Shown here: piece after piece, positions 34,870-46,979 of the stretch | Numbering within the stretch: position 1 is the first letter of the stretch | How the letters are laid out: the number at the start of each line of letters is the position of its first letter | Assembly: GCF_016086655.4 (NCBI RefSeq) | Contig: NC_052136.2 | Span: 43,330,492 to 43,394,491, forward strand | DNA from: Lepeophtheirus salmonis | Taxonomy: Eukaryota; Arthropoda; Copepoda; Siphonostomatoida; Caligidae | DNA length: 64,000 nucleotides | Direction: 5' to 3' | Program-made: the position numbers and the translations under genes | Notes under the pieces: model-generated | Database searches by the model: none | Told to the model about the DNA's origin: nothing | What the model saw: the letters and a program-made list of their open reading frames with translations, nothing else

Positions 34870-36280
34870 GTACTGATTTTATTACTCAATGTTAGATCAA
34901 TCCCGTGATAAAAGATAATCACCCCAACGAAGGTAAGCAATGCTCCCCAATACTATGAACATGGCTTCTGATTATCTGAGACGGCTCGTTTTTTGCTAAA
35001 TTCCCATGCAATAATTTTTAGAAGCACTGTCCAATGCTTGTCAAATGTCTGGACAACGAAATTATAGCATAATTCAGGAGCATTCCCTTCAAATTCTAAA
35101 TTATGCACTTTCATATAATATTACAGTTTCTTCCATTGTAATTTTAGTAATCAATAATACTTATAAATTATATACATATATTCACAGGCGGTTGAAAGAG
35201 CCGCTTTTCTGGGTTCCACGGACGGTGAGACAGAGAAAGATACATTTGACAACATTTGTGAACAGCTCCTTAATTTTTCTAACTCGGCAGAAATGGACCA
35301 AATTCAATCTTCCAAGATCGCTTTCATAATTGGGCAAATGTTTCATCTCTTCAAACAGCCTAAAGGTATTATATATTCTTCTAGGCTCCTTTCCGTTGCT
35401 TTGATATGACACAATGTCAGTTCGGGCCTCTACGAGAAGTTATACGTCCAATGCTCTGTCATACCCTATTGAAAAAAGATGTTGTTGGTACATACAGTTA
35501 AGTGCTAGCAATTATTTCATTAGTGTATGGCAAATTCTTGAGGCAGAAAAGAAAATAAGGGTATTGTCTCTGGTGAAATTCTCCAATTTCGACTTTTCCA
35601 AGGTCAAAGAACTCCTGGCTGATGACAAAGGCTGAAATCATTCTCACGGATTGACTCCCTTGCGAATTGGAGACAGTCACATCCACAGGAGATATCAATG
35701 CATTGTACTTTGTTGCTGGATATATTGCATTTTCTCTAAACAAAAAGGTCCAATTTACATCATGCAAAAAATGCCTTTCTCTGAAAGACACTCCTCCAGA
35801 CAAAATCATCAGGTTTGGCGTGCACTCAGATGAGGATAAAGTTGAGTTAGGAAGGTTCATTGATATTATGAACAGGGATGGACTATCAACTCCATGAGAT
35901 ATGTTCTTCCTCACCTGTCTCTATGCCCATTCACGGTTTGACTTCATTATCAACAATGAAGAAGAAAAGAACAACTTGACTAGTGCCCCAAATCCCAGGC
36001 ATCATTTGTTGCTACATTCAATGAAAGAATGCTTGATAGTTCGGAAGGAGCTATTGAGGCGATGGTAAATGCAAAATGTGATCTAGATCACAAGTGGACC
36101 ATTCTCCTCAACAAAATATCTCAAGTGTTGTTGTTCAATGCTATGGCCAAGAACATGACTGCTAAACTAAACAATAACATTTCTGTGCCACGTAGAAAGA
36201 GAGCCACAGTAAGCCACAGAGACTTGGAAAGAAAAACAGCAAAGCTTCAGTCTGCTTTAAAATGAGCAGCTTATACATAC
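34870..36280 (+). mobile_element. P-element-like transposon, 5'-truncated copy A
   Basis: From ACTGATTTTATT (34875) it aligns with the P-like copy at 62900-64000, including a shared intron with donor CGAAG/GTAAGC (about 34932) and acceptor TTTTTAG/AAGCACTGTC (about 35021). The 3' part encodes the C-terminal P/THAP9-type region. INALYFVAGYIAFSLNKK and FTSCKKCLSL are followed by FIDIMNRDGLSTP (35690-35897), matching the family's GYIA..C..C..RGGL pattern. A basic tail SVPRRKRATVSHRDLERK ends at stop 36265. The THAP domain is missing, and about 400 bp present in copy B are absent near 35195. Stops make it inactive. Terminal repeats were not found. Confidence 0.7.
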
Positions 36281-38360
36281 ACATGAATGACTAACTTCTA
36301 AATAGTATGCATGTCTATGTTTATGTTTAATTTCAAGTTTAAAAAAAAAAAGTAATAACCTTAGTCTATATTATGACTTTAAAAATTTTCAATAAGAAAA
36401 ATTAATTATGATAAATAATTACAGACTTGCTCTAAAAAAAATCAAACCTTGATTAGCGCAAAACTTCTCCCATCTCTAAAACGTTCTTACTAGGTTCTTC
36501 ATCAACTAACATCAAAGAATAGTGTTTTATATAGGAAACCGCTTTAACATAACTGAGGATTTATACTGCTATCAAATGAGAAATATCTAGTCAACATTAA
36601 GGTCATAAAGAGTATGAGTTGAATTCATGAAATAATATATATATATATTTTGTGTAATTACAACTTTGGACTAATCAATTAGAGGTTTACCTTATTACTG
36701 GAAATAGAGTATGTTCTAGTTAGATACATGATACATGAATCAGTTGAAGATATCTGCCTCAAAAAATAATAATAAAAAATTTTAGTTATTGAAAAAAATA
36801 ACTATAAGTGAATTCTTCATCGTCTTATTGTAGGGCATTTAACACCATTAATGATTATCTCCTAACTATAAAACTTTCTTTTCAGAATCTTCCAAAAACA
36901 GCAAGGAAGAGTATTTTATATATATCACAATTATTTTTAATACCCTAATGTAAAATTCTACGGAAAGGAAAATGAAACTTATAAGACGGTTTTATGATTT
37001 ACAACCTGTTGAAAAAATAGTTAGTATGGTACATAAATCAATTTCAGCTATCTGCCTCTAAAATAACAAAATGATTCTAGCTAGTGCAAAAAAGGGAATT
37101 CTTCTCGTCTTATAATTCCGTGATGCCTATATCAACAAAAATAAATTAGTATTGTACTTTAGTGAAAAATTGTCTATTTAACAAATGTCTAACGGATACT
37201 ACTGAAACGTAAATAGTTTCCTTATTTGACACAATTCAACTTGTTCAAGTCGATCCATACAAAGCAGAAGAAAGAATAATTTCTAAAATCTTATCCCTGA
37301 AAGTAGATTAATATGATATGCAAATTGAAAACATAATGGGGAAATCTCCCTGCTATATAACTTTCTCTAGAGGATCTTCAACACCAGCAAGGAATAGTAT
37401 TTATATTGACGGATATATATCACAATCATTATCCAAAAACTTACTATGTCTGCACATCTCTAAAAATATGTAACTATGATATATGTAAATACTCAACTAC
37501 CATCAGTTATCATAATACCTTCAACTAGAAATGAACTTCTTGGAAACTTATGTAGAAGTGAGATACGTTCAAGTTTTTTTAGCAATGATCAGAGATTTCT
37601 ATCATGTCTACAGTTTTCTTTAGACTATGTGTAGTCATACTCTAGAATCACTTTCTTTTAGTTGAGGGTATTACTATAGTTTTTAATAGGTAATAGTAAT
37701 TGAGTATTTACCTGGTATCTTATCCAATATCCTATGAAAAACAATCAACAACTTGCAAATCTCGTCACTGTTTTTCTACCTATATTCCTAAAATATAGAT
37801 AAACTTTTCAACGTTGTGGTGAAGAATTCTGCTTTGCTTACTGAAGATAAAATATTTCCCATCGTCAATATAACAACAAAAGCATTCCCAAACTGCATTC
37901 GAACTAACAGGTGATTGTACTTCCAATATTATATTTTATTATTACATACAAAATAAAAACTATTATGTAAAAAAAATATATGCTAAATGAATGTCGAAAG
38001 TAATATAAATTAAGTTTTAATTTGTCTGGGTATAAAATGAAATTATTAAGTTAAAGCATAAATATAGTTTAGGATAAGTTAAGAAATTGATTAATTTAAG
38101 ATTGTGATAAATTGTTACGAGTCGGATAAATTTATCATTATTCATGAATCATACTAGTCATTTCTCCTTTTTGTAGTTACAGGAAAAGGGAGAGTCAGCC
38201 TTATTGTGTGAGCACGATATTTTTGTTTCCTTTCTAGTATTCCTTGACTAAGGCAACACCGTGAAAGAGTAATAACATCGGATGCAAAGCGAACCTATGA
38301 GGCCCACTTATATGACTTTTTTTTGAGAAATATTTAAAATTATGAATGACGTTATATGTA
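36281..38360. other. Intergenic apart from the local duplication
   Basis: AT-rich, no supported gene between the P-like and gypsy elements. Confidence 0.4.
36690..37440 (+). repeat. Diverged local duplication
   Basis: 36720-36835 and 37015-37115 share TATCTGCCTC and a GAATTCTTC..CGTCTTAT ending. 36860-36945 and 37350-37435 share ATAACTTTC, AGCAAGGAA(G/T)AGTATTT and TATATATCACAAT. This indicates an old duplication with a unit of a few hundred bases. No coding signal. Confidence 0.5.
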
Positions 38361-38466
38361 TGTGGATCTGTACCACCCGTTTATATTCACATATTTCATC
38401 TCTGTAAGAACTTTATAATATATACGTCATTCTAGTCTAAATACTAAAGGCGATAAAGTTCCTTCA
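38361..38466 (+). repeat. Gypsy A 5' LTR
   Basis: Starts TGTGGATCTG and ends TTCCTTCA. It aligns to the 3' LTR at 42077-42183, sharing TTTATATTCACAT, CTGTAAGAACTTTATA and AGTTCCTTCA. Confidence 0.93.
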
Positions 38467-38467
38467 T

Positions 38468-38478
38468 TGGTGACCCCG
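38468..38478 (+). other. Gypsy A primer-binding site
   Basis: TGGTGACCCCG begins one base after the 5' LTR, starts with the TGG expected of a tRNA 3' CCA, and is shared in part with element B. The tRNA species was not assigned. Confidence 0.75.
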
Positions 38479-38486
38479 TCTATACA

Positions 38487-39160
38487 ATGCCGAATACCCG
38501 CTCGAACGAATCCCAATCCGATAATTCCCTCATCAAAAACCCAGATCACTCTAAATGTGTCGACGTGCGCCTTCCTCAGTTCGACCAGGAGGATCCTGAA
38601 ACATGGTTCATACGAGTGGAGTCAATTTTTCAAATTCACGATGTTTCAAAAGAGTCAGATAAGTTAAACATTGTTGTCTCCGTACTGCCTAATTATATAA
38701 TTAGAGACTTGTCACGCGAGTGTTTATCAAGGAAGTTCGATACCCTAAAAGAAAATATTTTGAAGGTTTGTGGTTTTTCACCCAGGAGAGAGTTAAAAAA
38801 GCCCTTGATCTACTCTTAGATGAGTCCATATCACCTAAGAAAATTATGACCTCTCTAAACCGGCTTTACCATCCGACGTTAGTCCCAGATTTGAAAGACA
38901 CCCTTACTTAAGAGATCATTATAAGATCAGTACCTGTTTCACATAGGGAAATAGCTCGATCCCAAGCCAAATTGGGTAAAGATGATTCGGCGGATATTTG
39001 CGATGGCTTAAAAGACTCAGCGAACTCTGTGTCTAGTTTAAATGTTGGAGTCAATCCAACCCCAACTCCAACTAGCAGTTATGAAAAAGATACGTCAGTA
39101 GTTTTCAAAAAGAAAATGCATGGAGATGAAAGGAAGAAGAAAAAGGTATGCAGGTAACAC
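38487..39160 (+). pseudogene. Gypsy A gag
   Basis: Opens MPNTRSNESQ. The capsid-like block RLPQFDQEDPETWFIRVES matches the gypsy gag pattern LPxFxxxxPxxWFxxxE. Frame changes occur near 38740 and a stop near 38910. A lysine-rich end (ERKKKKVCR) closes the region. No zinc knuckle was seen. Confidence 0.75.
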
Positions 39161-39285
39161 ATTAGCTATAGCATTGAAGCCAGAACGTGTCCCGGGCCTC
39201 AATGTCTTTTTTTTTTTAATCTCCTCTCAAAAAACTAGGAAGTCCTCAGCTCTTCAGAGCTGAGGTAGTCAATTACACAAATAAC

Positions 39286-39693
39286 TTGTTATATATTGAA
39301 GATAAAGTATTTAAAATCTGCTTCCTTCTTGATTCGGAGGCACAAGTTTCTATTCTCTCCACTAATCTTGCTCCCTATATCATTGAAGAGTCAAGTCTCC
39401 CCTCTCTTGTGGCTTTTGGGGGCCAAAGAATAACCCCCAGAGTAACTGCTTCAATAAATTTCGTACTTAATGATAATACATACAAATGTAAATTTTATAT
39501 CGTTGACAAAGGACAACCTATACTTGGTGCAGATTTTATAAAAGCCCATAATTTTTTTATAGACATGAACAATAAAAGTTTATTTAAACGTTCAGAGCAA
39601 ATTAATTGTAATAGTATCACGAATTCTTCTCCTCATCGTTTTCTTTGTTATTTTCAAGAGGTGATGCTCGTGTCCCCACTAGGCATTCAGTAA
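39286..39693 (+). pseudogene. Gypsy A protease
   Basis: CFLLDSEAQVSILS is the aspartic-protease active-site block, but the usual Asp-Thr/Ser-Gly is Asp-Ser-Glu, which should kill activity. GQPILGADFIKAHNFFIDM matches the family's PILGxDFL block. Confidence 0.75.
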
Positions 39694-39841
39694 CTAACTC
39701 TAAAGTATCGTCTGGAACGCCATATTTTGCTAAATCCAGGAGATTGGGTGGTCCTAAGTTAGAGTTTTTAAAAAACAAAATTGCTGAACTATGAAAATCT
39801 TGAGTGATTCGCCCATCTTCTTCTTCGTTTTCGTCTGCGAT

Positions 39842-40660
39842 TCATATAGTAGAGAAGGCCTCCAGAAGCCATCGTTTATGTGGAGACTTTCGACAACTTA
39901 ATCGAATGACGGAATTGGATAGGTACGTTCTCCTTAATATGAGAGACTTCTCCCAAGACCTGGAAGGCTCTAAGATATTCTGAAAATTGGACCTTGTGCA
40001 AGGCATATCATCGGATTTCAGTGGAGGCCGAGGACATTCATAAAACCCCAATGATAACTCCAATAGGCCTTTTAGAATACGCTCGAATGCCATTTGGCCA
40101 CAAAAATGCCACCCAATCATTCCAAAGATTCATGGACTCCATATTCCGGAACTTCGACGGAGTATTCGTGTATCTGGATGATCTACTGGTCGCGTCCAAG
40201 TATCTAAAAGAACACAAGGAAATGTTGTTTAAAGTCGTGTCAAGACTCCAAGAGGCCTGGCTCCGCCTCTCTCAAGAAAAATGCGAACTGGTCAAGACTT
40301 CGTTAGACTTTTTGGGACACTATGTGTGCGTGGAAGGTATTACTCAGTTGAAGAGTAGAGTCGAAGCCATTCAGAGGCTTCCCTCACCTAGACACAACAA
40401 AAATATAGAAATATTGATAGAGAACTCCTTCCTCTCAGGAGGGCATTATCTCACTTTCGGTGGGCGTTGGAGGGAGTGCAGTTCACGGTGTTCTCGGACC
40501 ATAAACCTTTGACATCCGCTCTTGAATCTATGAATCCTTCTTGGGCGTTAGAGAAATTCAGAGCGTTTTCATTTAGTTCAAAATTTCATTGCAGTATAGT
40601 ACATAAATCGGGAAAGTCATACGTTGTCGCAGACACCTTATCCTGACTCCTGGGACCGGT
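39842..40660 (+). pseudogene. Gypsy A reverse transcriptase and RNase H
   Basis: LCGDFRQLNRM, LLEYARMPFGHKNATQSFQR and VFVYLDDLLVAS carry the fingers, palm and intact YLDD active site (about 39880-40200). After SRVEAIQRLPSP (about 40390) the frame breaks and jumps to a REL-type RNase H piece ending FTVFSDHKPL (about 40500) and VADTLS (about 40645). The thumb/connection region and first RNase H strands are deleted. Confidence 0.85.
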
Positions 40661-40849
40661 TCGAGTATAATCATTTCCACTCTCGGAGGACATCTCTCGG
40701 ACCAGACCATTTCTGATCCTCGAATGTTAGGTTTTAAATAAAAACACTTCGTGACGAAGAGCTTCGGAACGAAGAATTTAGTGGGTTTTGGATCAGTCAA
40801 TAATTTTAGAGGGATCATTTTTTCGGAAAAACTAAGGAAAAAAGTGTTT

Positions 40850-41863
40850 CATACTGCCCATGATCTGTCACATCCCGGATTTAAGTAAATACTGCAAGAG
40901 ATATCAAAGTCTTTCGCCTGGCCTAGTTTGAGAAATGAGGTCAAAACTTGGGTCAAGGCTTCCCCCGTATGTCAAAAGAATAAAAGCGTAATTCATCCTA
41001 GACCTTCAGGAGCAACACCCTTATATAAGAATCCTGGCAGTTTCAGTGTGATCCATGTTGACGTGGTGGGACCACTTCCTCTAACGAATGGTTATATATT
41101 TCTTCTCACCGTTGTCGACAGGTCAACTAGATGGGTTGAAGCCCTGCCTATGGGGGATACAACGGCCGAAAGCATAGTCAACACCTTTTCTGGTTGGGTT
41201 TCAAGATTTGGTATACCCGAGTCAATTCACTCGGACAGAGGGGCTCAGTTTACGGGGATACAATGTAAAAGGTTGGGACAACTCATCGGCGCAAAAACCT
41301 TGTTCACTACTTCTTAAAATCCAGAATCAAATGGGATTATAGAAAGATTTCATCGAACACTAAAAACTGCTATATCTTCCAGAATGCAACAAGTAGGATA
41401 ATCTTGGTTACAATCCCGACCTTTCGTCCTCCTTGGACTTCGAGCGTCTGTGCCTTCAATTCCTGGGAATTATTTCTTTCCTATTCACCATCTTTTGGGA
41501 TATGCACCGGGCCTTCTTCTGTCTTTGGTAGAATCTACCATGACTCCAAATGATCGAAATCTGTTCGAGAAATTCCAAAACATAAAGCATACACCTCCAC
41601 GAACGATACCAGATCCACCTCATAGAATAGAGTCAACATTGGACACACTGAAACGAGCTACTCATGTGTTTGTTAAAAACAAACCAATTAAACCGACCTT
41701 AACCACGGTGTACAAGGGTCCTTTCAAGATTTTGTCTAAATCCGAACGTACCTTTAAAGTGGATCTAGGACATCGTTCAGATTTTGTTTCGGTAGTTCGA
41801 CCGAAGCCAGCGTTTGGAATAACAAACACTCTTCTGACGTTTAAAAACATGCATACAGTGTAG
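40850..41863 (+). pseudogene. Gypsy A integrase
   Basis: CQKNKSVIHPRPSG, VIHVDVVGPLPLTNGYIFL, ESIHSDRGAQFTG and, after a stop at about 41317, ESNGIIERFHRTLKTA supply Asp, Asp and Glu of the integrase core. A C-terminal block KPTLTTVYKGPFKILSKSER continues to stop 41863. The zinc-binding N-terminal part is degraded. Stops at about 41317 and 41400 break the frame. Confidence 0.85.
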
Positions 41864-42076
41864 TCTCTGCGTCTCAGTTTAAATTCAGATCATTAAGTTT
41901 ATAGTTTTAATTTCATATGCGTGCATTTTTACCATTTAAATTTTGTATTTTAACTTTTATTTGATCATTTCAATTCCGAATACTCATGCTTTTACCATTT
42001 TTATTTTTATATGCTTGCATTCTCACAATAAGTATTTCATTTAAATTAACCTCGAAGCAGATTCTTGGGGGAGTAC

Positions 42077-42183
42077 TGTGGGATCTGCTCAACCCTTTTA
42101 TATTCACATGTTTTATTTCTGTAAGAACTTTATATTATAAAGTCTAGTCTAGTGTAAATACTCAAGGTGTTATAGTTCCTTCA
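42077..42183 (+). repeat. Gypsy A 3' LTR
   Basis: Preceded by a purine tract GGGGGGAG (42067-42073) that would serve as polypurine primer. Starts TGTGGGATCTG, ends TTCCTTCA, and is followed by TGTA. Confidence 0.92.
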
Positions 42184-42187
42184 TGTA

Positions 42188-42849
42188 CGTAATCCGTGTT
42201 TTGTTTAAGAATAAGAATAAATTGAGACAAGGAACAATCCTTATGCAAAATTTTTATATGTTTATAATATACGAATTGCAACAAGTAATCATGTATGATT
42301 TCTTTTTGATTTTGATTGGCCGGAGACATTAGGCGTCAAACAGAAACACATTGGTTTAATAAAATAGATTTGCTTTATTCATATAAAAGATAACTACCCA
42401 AGAAATCTTCATTGTTAATATACGTTTTCTATGCCCACACTTACACGTAATTCCTCAATACTTAGATATTCTCTCTCCAAGAATGAAATTATAATTATAA
42501 AACCTTGATAAAATAATAAAACAGTGGCACACAAAAAGGTTGATGGAACGACGTTTCTCAATGGACTGTGCGCTCAGGAGAAATTATTATCTTGAAGTCA
42601 ATGTTCGATACTCGGTCGTTCCTAGAGAAGGAAATATACTTAGGTCAAATGGACTTCAAAGGCAATTCCTAATTCAGATGGAGTAATTGTATAGAGTCAT
42701 GATACTGTGCAATGTCAAAGGAAACTTTTTGATGTTGCTACAGCTGACGTGGGAAAAAAAGGAGTTGACCAAATCAATCGAAAACATAGCATATTCCACT
42801 ATAAGCTTCAACTATTTTATAGTTGTAAAAAAATATCAGTATTAAGAAA
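42188..42849. other. Spacer between the two gypsy elements
   Basis: AT-rich, about 660 bp, no supported gene. Confidence 0.4.
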
Positions 42850-45717
42850 AATAATTAGGTGTTAATGATAATATCTTTGATTCATCTCCTGAATCAAACC
42901 ATATGTTCACACTAATTCATCCATTTTTATTTTGATATAAAGGAATTTTTACTCAGTTTAAAAAAAAAGATATTTAAATCTTAACATTAGTGACCCCGAC
43001 ATGATATCATGCCTCCTAAAAAATCTCATTCTGATGGTCAAGACCATGCGGACAATGTCTCCCTCAGATCGAACCAAAGTACGTAGCGGAAGAGGTCAGC
43101 AACTTAACTCTTGCCGTAGCAAAACTACGTCCTCCAAAATTCTCGGCGATGGATCCGGAAAATTGGTTTCGAGGAATTGAACTGGATTTTTTGATGAAGA
43201 AAATCAAAGAAGATCAGACCAAATATTGTTTAATGGGTTCAACATTACCTGGTAAAGTTTTTAGGTTTATTCCTATTAAAAATGAAGGACTCATATATGA
43301 TTGTGCAAAAAAGGCAATTTTACAGAAATATGGTCTCTCACCTTTAGATACAATTAAATTTTTTTCTGATATGCATTGCGATTCATCGGGATTTTCCCCT
43401 GGGGAAGTTATAAATGAAGTTGAGCGTCTCCTAAGAGATTTGGTGGTTAACCTAAAAAGTATGACTGTTTTTAGTCAAATGGATTTACACAGAGCGAATA
43501 ACCAAATATTTACCTATGAAGAGCGCTTCTATAGATAAAACTGCAATCATTTCGCCATTTGATTTATATGAATATTTGAAGATGCCTTTTGGTCTTAAAA
43601 ATGCAGCTCAGGCATTTCAGAGACTCATCGATTCAATTTTAAGAGGAATTCCAAATGTTTTTGTGTACTTTCATGATATCCTTGGCGCTTCGGAGTCGAT
43701 GGATGTGCACTGGAAAACGTTGAACGTGATTTTATCAAGACTTAAACCTGCTGGTATGATCCTCTCCCCTGAAAAATGTGAGTTTTTTATGAAATCGGTA
43801 AACTTCTTTGGAGATTCTATTTCATCGAAAGGTTTTAGGCCTCTAGAATGTAAGGTAAAGGCAATCCAAAAAGTATCAACTCAAAAATCAAAAGATGAAC
43901 TACATAGATTTTTGGGCATGGCACAATATTAATCTCCGTTCATCGAAAGATTGTCTCAATGGACAGTTCATTTGTACCCCCTGTTAAAGAAGAATGTAAA
44001 GTTTAATTGGAACACAGAACATGAACACGCCCTTCAAAGTATTAACAATAGTTTGTCTTAAAGTACTCAACTTGCATTCAGAGATAGTTCATTGCCTTTA
44101 GCCCTGATGACTGATGCATCTGATACGGGGATGAGAACTGTTCTCGAGCAGAAGCTAAATGGATACTAGCAACCTCTAGCTTTTTGGTTTCAGGCTCTTT
44201 CAACGACAAAACATAAATATTTTACGTTTGAAAGGCAATTATTAAGTGCTAAGGAAAGAATAAAATAATTTATATGGGCTTTGGATGGAAAAGTTTTTAA
44301 AGTTTTCACGGACCATAAACCTTTAGTCACTGCAATTGACATTCACAATCCCTCTTGGACACCAAGACAGTTCCGTACTTTTGCATTCATAGCAGAATTC
44401 CCTTGTGATATGGAACACGTTTCTTGAAAATTAAACCATACTGCAGACATTACTTCTAGAAGTATAAATAACATCACAATAGGTCCAACCTTCATTGAAG
44501 ATATAATTGAGGATCAAAAGAAACAGTATCTTAATTTACTTAAGGTTAAAATTAAACCTTCTTTTAAATACATTGCAGAAATCCTACTTGCTGGTTTTGG
44601 CAATGCTGACACATTCCGTGTGGCTGTGTCATCTCCAGCACTGTGTCAAAGAATCGTGCATTCTGTACACAAGGACAATTATTCGGGATTCAAAGAAACG
44701 TTAAGGAGAGTTTCACTTTTTTATGCTTGGCCTAATTTGCCAGCAGACGTCAGAAACTTGGCCAGAAGCAATACCTATTCCAGATATAATTTTTTGAGTG
44801 GTTGGATTTCGAGGTTTGGAGTTCCAGAAACCATTGTATCTGACCGAGGAACGCAGTTTACAAGTTCATTGTGGATGGGTGTTTGCAGGACATTTAGGAT
44901 TGCAAGCAAGAACACAACCTCGTACAATCCAGAGTCCAACGCACTCATAGAACGTTTCTACAGATAATTTAAGACCAAGCTAGTTGCACGAATGATGGAA
45001 GAAAAATAAAACTGGATCAATGCACTACCTGTAGTTTTATGGGGATTGAGTAACTCAGTACTAATAGACTCGGGTTCTAAATATTCACCTTTTCAATTAC
45101 TCACAGGCCGCATAGGATCGATCTATGTCCTTTATTTTCTTTAACGCGTCCACCTTTAATTCTGGCAACCTCGACGTCGAAAGTTTCTTTAAAATAATGG
45201 AGAAAATAGCACACGTTCCTCCGAGACACTTTAATAAAGGACCCATTAACAAACAATTTAAAAAAAAACGAATTCATTTTTGTTAAAAATAAACCTATAA
45301 AAGAGTGTACATCTCCAACTTTATTGGGCACGTTAAAGGTGATTGAGAGGCATGATCGTTACTATAAATTGGATTTTGGATCAAGAACTAACAATATCTT
45401 GATTAATTTACTTGGACCTGCATTTGGAGTTCCAAGAATCATTCCAGCGTCTCCGACTATAACATACACAAGATCTACAACTGGAGAATGATCTATTTGT
45501 TAATTTATCAATATTTTATGATGCCTTTTGTTGTGTGTTACTAACTAGACGATCTCTTTACTCACTCAGTCGTCTAGGAGGAGTAGTGTAGGAGTTAGAC
45601 TTGTTTAGATGATATTAAATATTCCTCATAGTACCTTGTATACTTTTTCCCTTTTTATTTTTCGTATAAAGGAATGATCCTTTTTACTCAGTTAAAAAAA
45701 AGATATTTAAATCTTAA
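42850..45717 (+). mobile_element. Ty3/gypsy element B, heavily deleted
   Basis: The right LTR (about 45588-45717, starting TGTAGGAGTTAG) and the left LTR (about 42850-42985) share GATATTTAAATCTTAA and TTTTTACTCAGTT. A primer-binding-like TTAGTGACCCCGAC starts at 42987. Gag begins at ATG 43009 (MPPKKSHSDG), with ENWFRGIELDF at 43158. Gag runs, at about 43460, straight into the reverse transcriptase block FSQMDLHRANNQI, so the protease is gone. The polymerase site is YFHD instead of YLDD (about 43668). RNase H has DHKPLVTAID; integrase keeps SDRGTQFTSS and a degraded ESNALIERF, but its first Asp region is deleted (about 44790). It is a different family from A. Confidence 0.85.
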
Positions 45718-45721
45718 AAAT

Positions 45722-46110
45722 GCACGAGGGTGGTCTAAAAAGTTTCCGACCAAACAAAGATACAAGACAATTTTTCTCAATTTTTATATTTCAACATAGT
45801 CTCCTTGGTAACTCTGCACACTTCTCCCAGCAATGTTCCCATCTTTGTAATCCCTCGAAATAGTACACGGCGTTTTTCTCTGCAAAATAATTGTTCACGA
45901 GAGACTTTTTTTTTTTGACTCAATTATTCCTAGTTGGATTGACTTATAGACGTCAAATCTTAACATAACAAGCCTTTATATATTTGTTATTCTTTGCATT
46001 TATTTCAAGATTATACTTTCAAAAACAAATATTTAATGACAGCTCGATACTCGATTTTGTTCATTTTCTCAAAAAACACTCTCCTTAACTCACTCAAACC
46101 AATGTTACAT
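45722..46110 (-). mobile_element. Internally deleted mariner fragment abutting gypsy B LTR
   Basis: The left end CACGAGGGTGGTCTAAAAAG is a classic mariner terminal repeat. Minus-strand reading gives an N-terminal KMNKIEYRAVIKYLFLK (about 46075-46020) and then, after a deletion, YFAEKNAVYYFEGLQRWEHC (about 45895-45835), the C-terminal end of mariner transposase. The helix-turn-helix and all catalytic Asp regions are missing. Confidence 0.75.
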
Positions 46111-46884
46111 AAAAACTGGGCGTCCAAAATGTCTGAAACTTTGGTACGTAACTGTCTACAGATGATAAATAGATGCAACTTAAGGAATCCAGGAACAGCG
46201 TAGTTCTTCTCTTTGCTGATTGGGTTAAAAATTTTCAGTTGCCTTAGGGTATATTTTAAATGGTCTTGAAGGCAATTTATGTACTACTTTGTGAGCTTAA
46301 TTTAATTATTTACCATAATTAGCCAATACTTATTAATTGCAACACATTTTTTATAATGGTAACTTGTAGTGTAGTAATAGATCAACTTCAATGTTTATCA
46401 AGTAATATGATCGACTACTTTTTACTATGTGAGGGATGTAAAAATTAAATTAATGGGTTGTTTTATGATAATGTCACTGGGCTCCATATTCTAATTATTC
46501 ATGCTTATAAATTATTCGCTTTAGGCTCACCTTAAAGAATCAATGTTTCTGCTGAAAGACTCCAGAAGAACGGTGGCGTTTGGTACATAATGCAATTCCT
46601 ACTTTATTTAAACATTCTTAGATAAAACAACTAATTCATTAAAATAACGATTTTAAATTATGAATCATGGGAGAATAACAACTATATGTATATATGTCAG
46701 TGCAATAGCTGTTAATGAAGAAGTCTTTATTTCTTTCTCTTATATTTTTGTTGTTATTGTAGATTTTGTGTCGGTCCGCTCTTTCTCTTGAGTCCTTTCG
46801 ATGCAACCAAGATTAATAGAAATGCAAGGCTATACTATAACGCTTTTCCAAGTGAGGCTTGACTTCCACCACGATTTTGAATAG

Positions 46885-46979
46885 TGACGTCATAGAGAGT
46901 AAATGTTACAAAGAGTAGCTATATATTATCCTGCTTGATGGTTACTGTTAGAGTACCGCTGGTATTCTCTATGACGTCA
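46885..46979. repeat. Inverted repeat with TGACGTCA arms
   Basis: TGACGTCATAGAGAGTA (46885-46901) and its inverted copy TATTCTCTATGACGTCA (46963-46979) pair at 16 of 17 positions across 61 bases. Each arm holds the CRE palindrome TGACGTCA. It may be a small foldback element or a paired regulatory site. Confidence 0.6.

Larger units (their letters stand above)
38361..42183 (+). mobile_element. Ty3/gypsy LTR retrotransposon A, full-length but defective
   Basis: Two short LTRs (106 and 107 bp) bound 3823 bp. TGTA flanks both sides (38357-38360 and 42184-42187), a normal 4-bp integrase duplication. Order is gag, protease, reverse transcriptase, RNase H, integrase, which is the Ty3/gypsy order. 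No envelope-like frame was seen. Frameshifts, stops and an internal deletion between reverse transcriptase and RNase H make it non-autonomous. Confidence 0.95.

Noticed and set aside
42850..45717. Envelope gene in the gypsy elements
   Set aside because: Both elements pass from integrase to the 3' LTR without a further recognisable frame, so neither looks like an envelope-bearing form.
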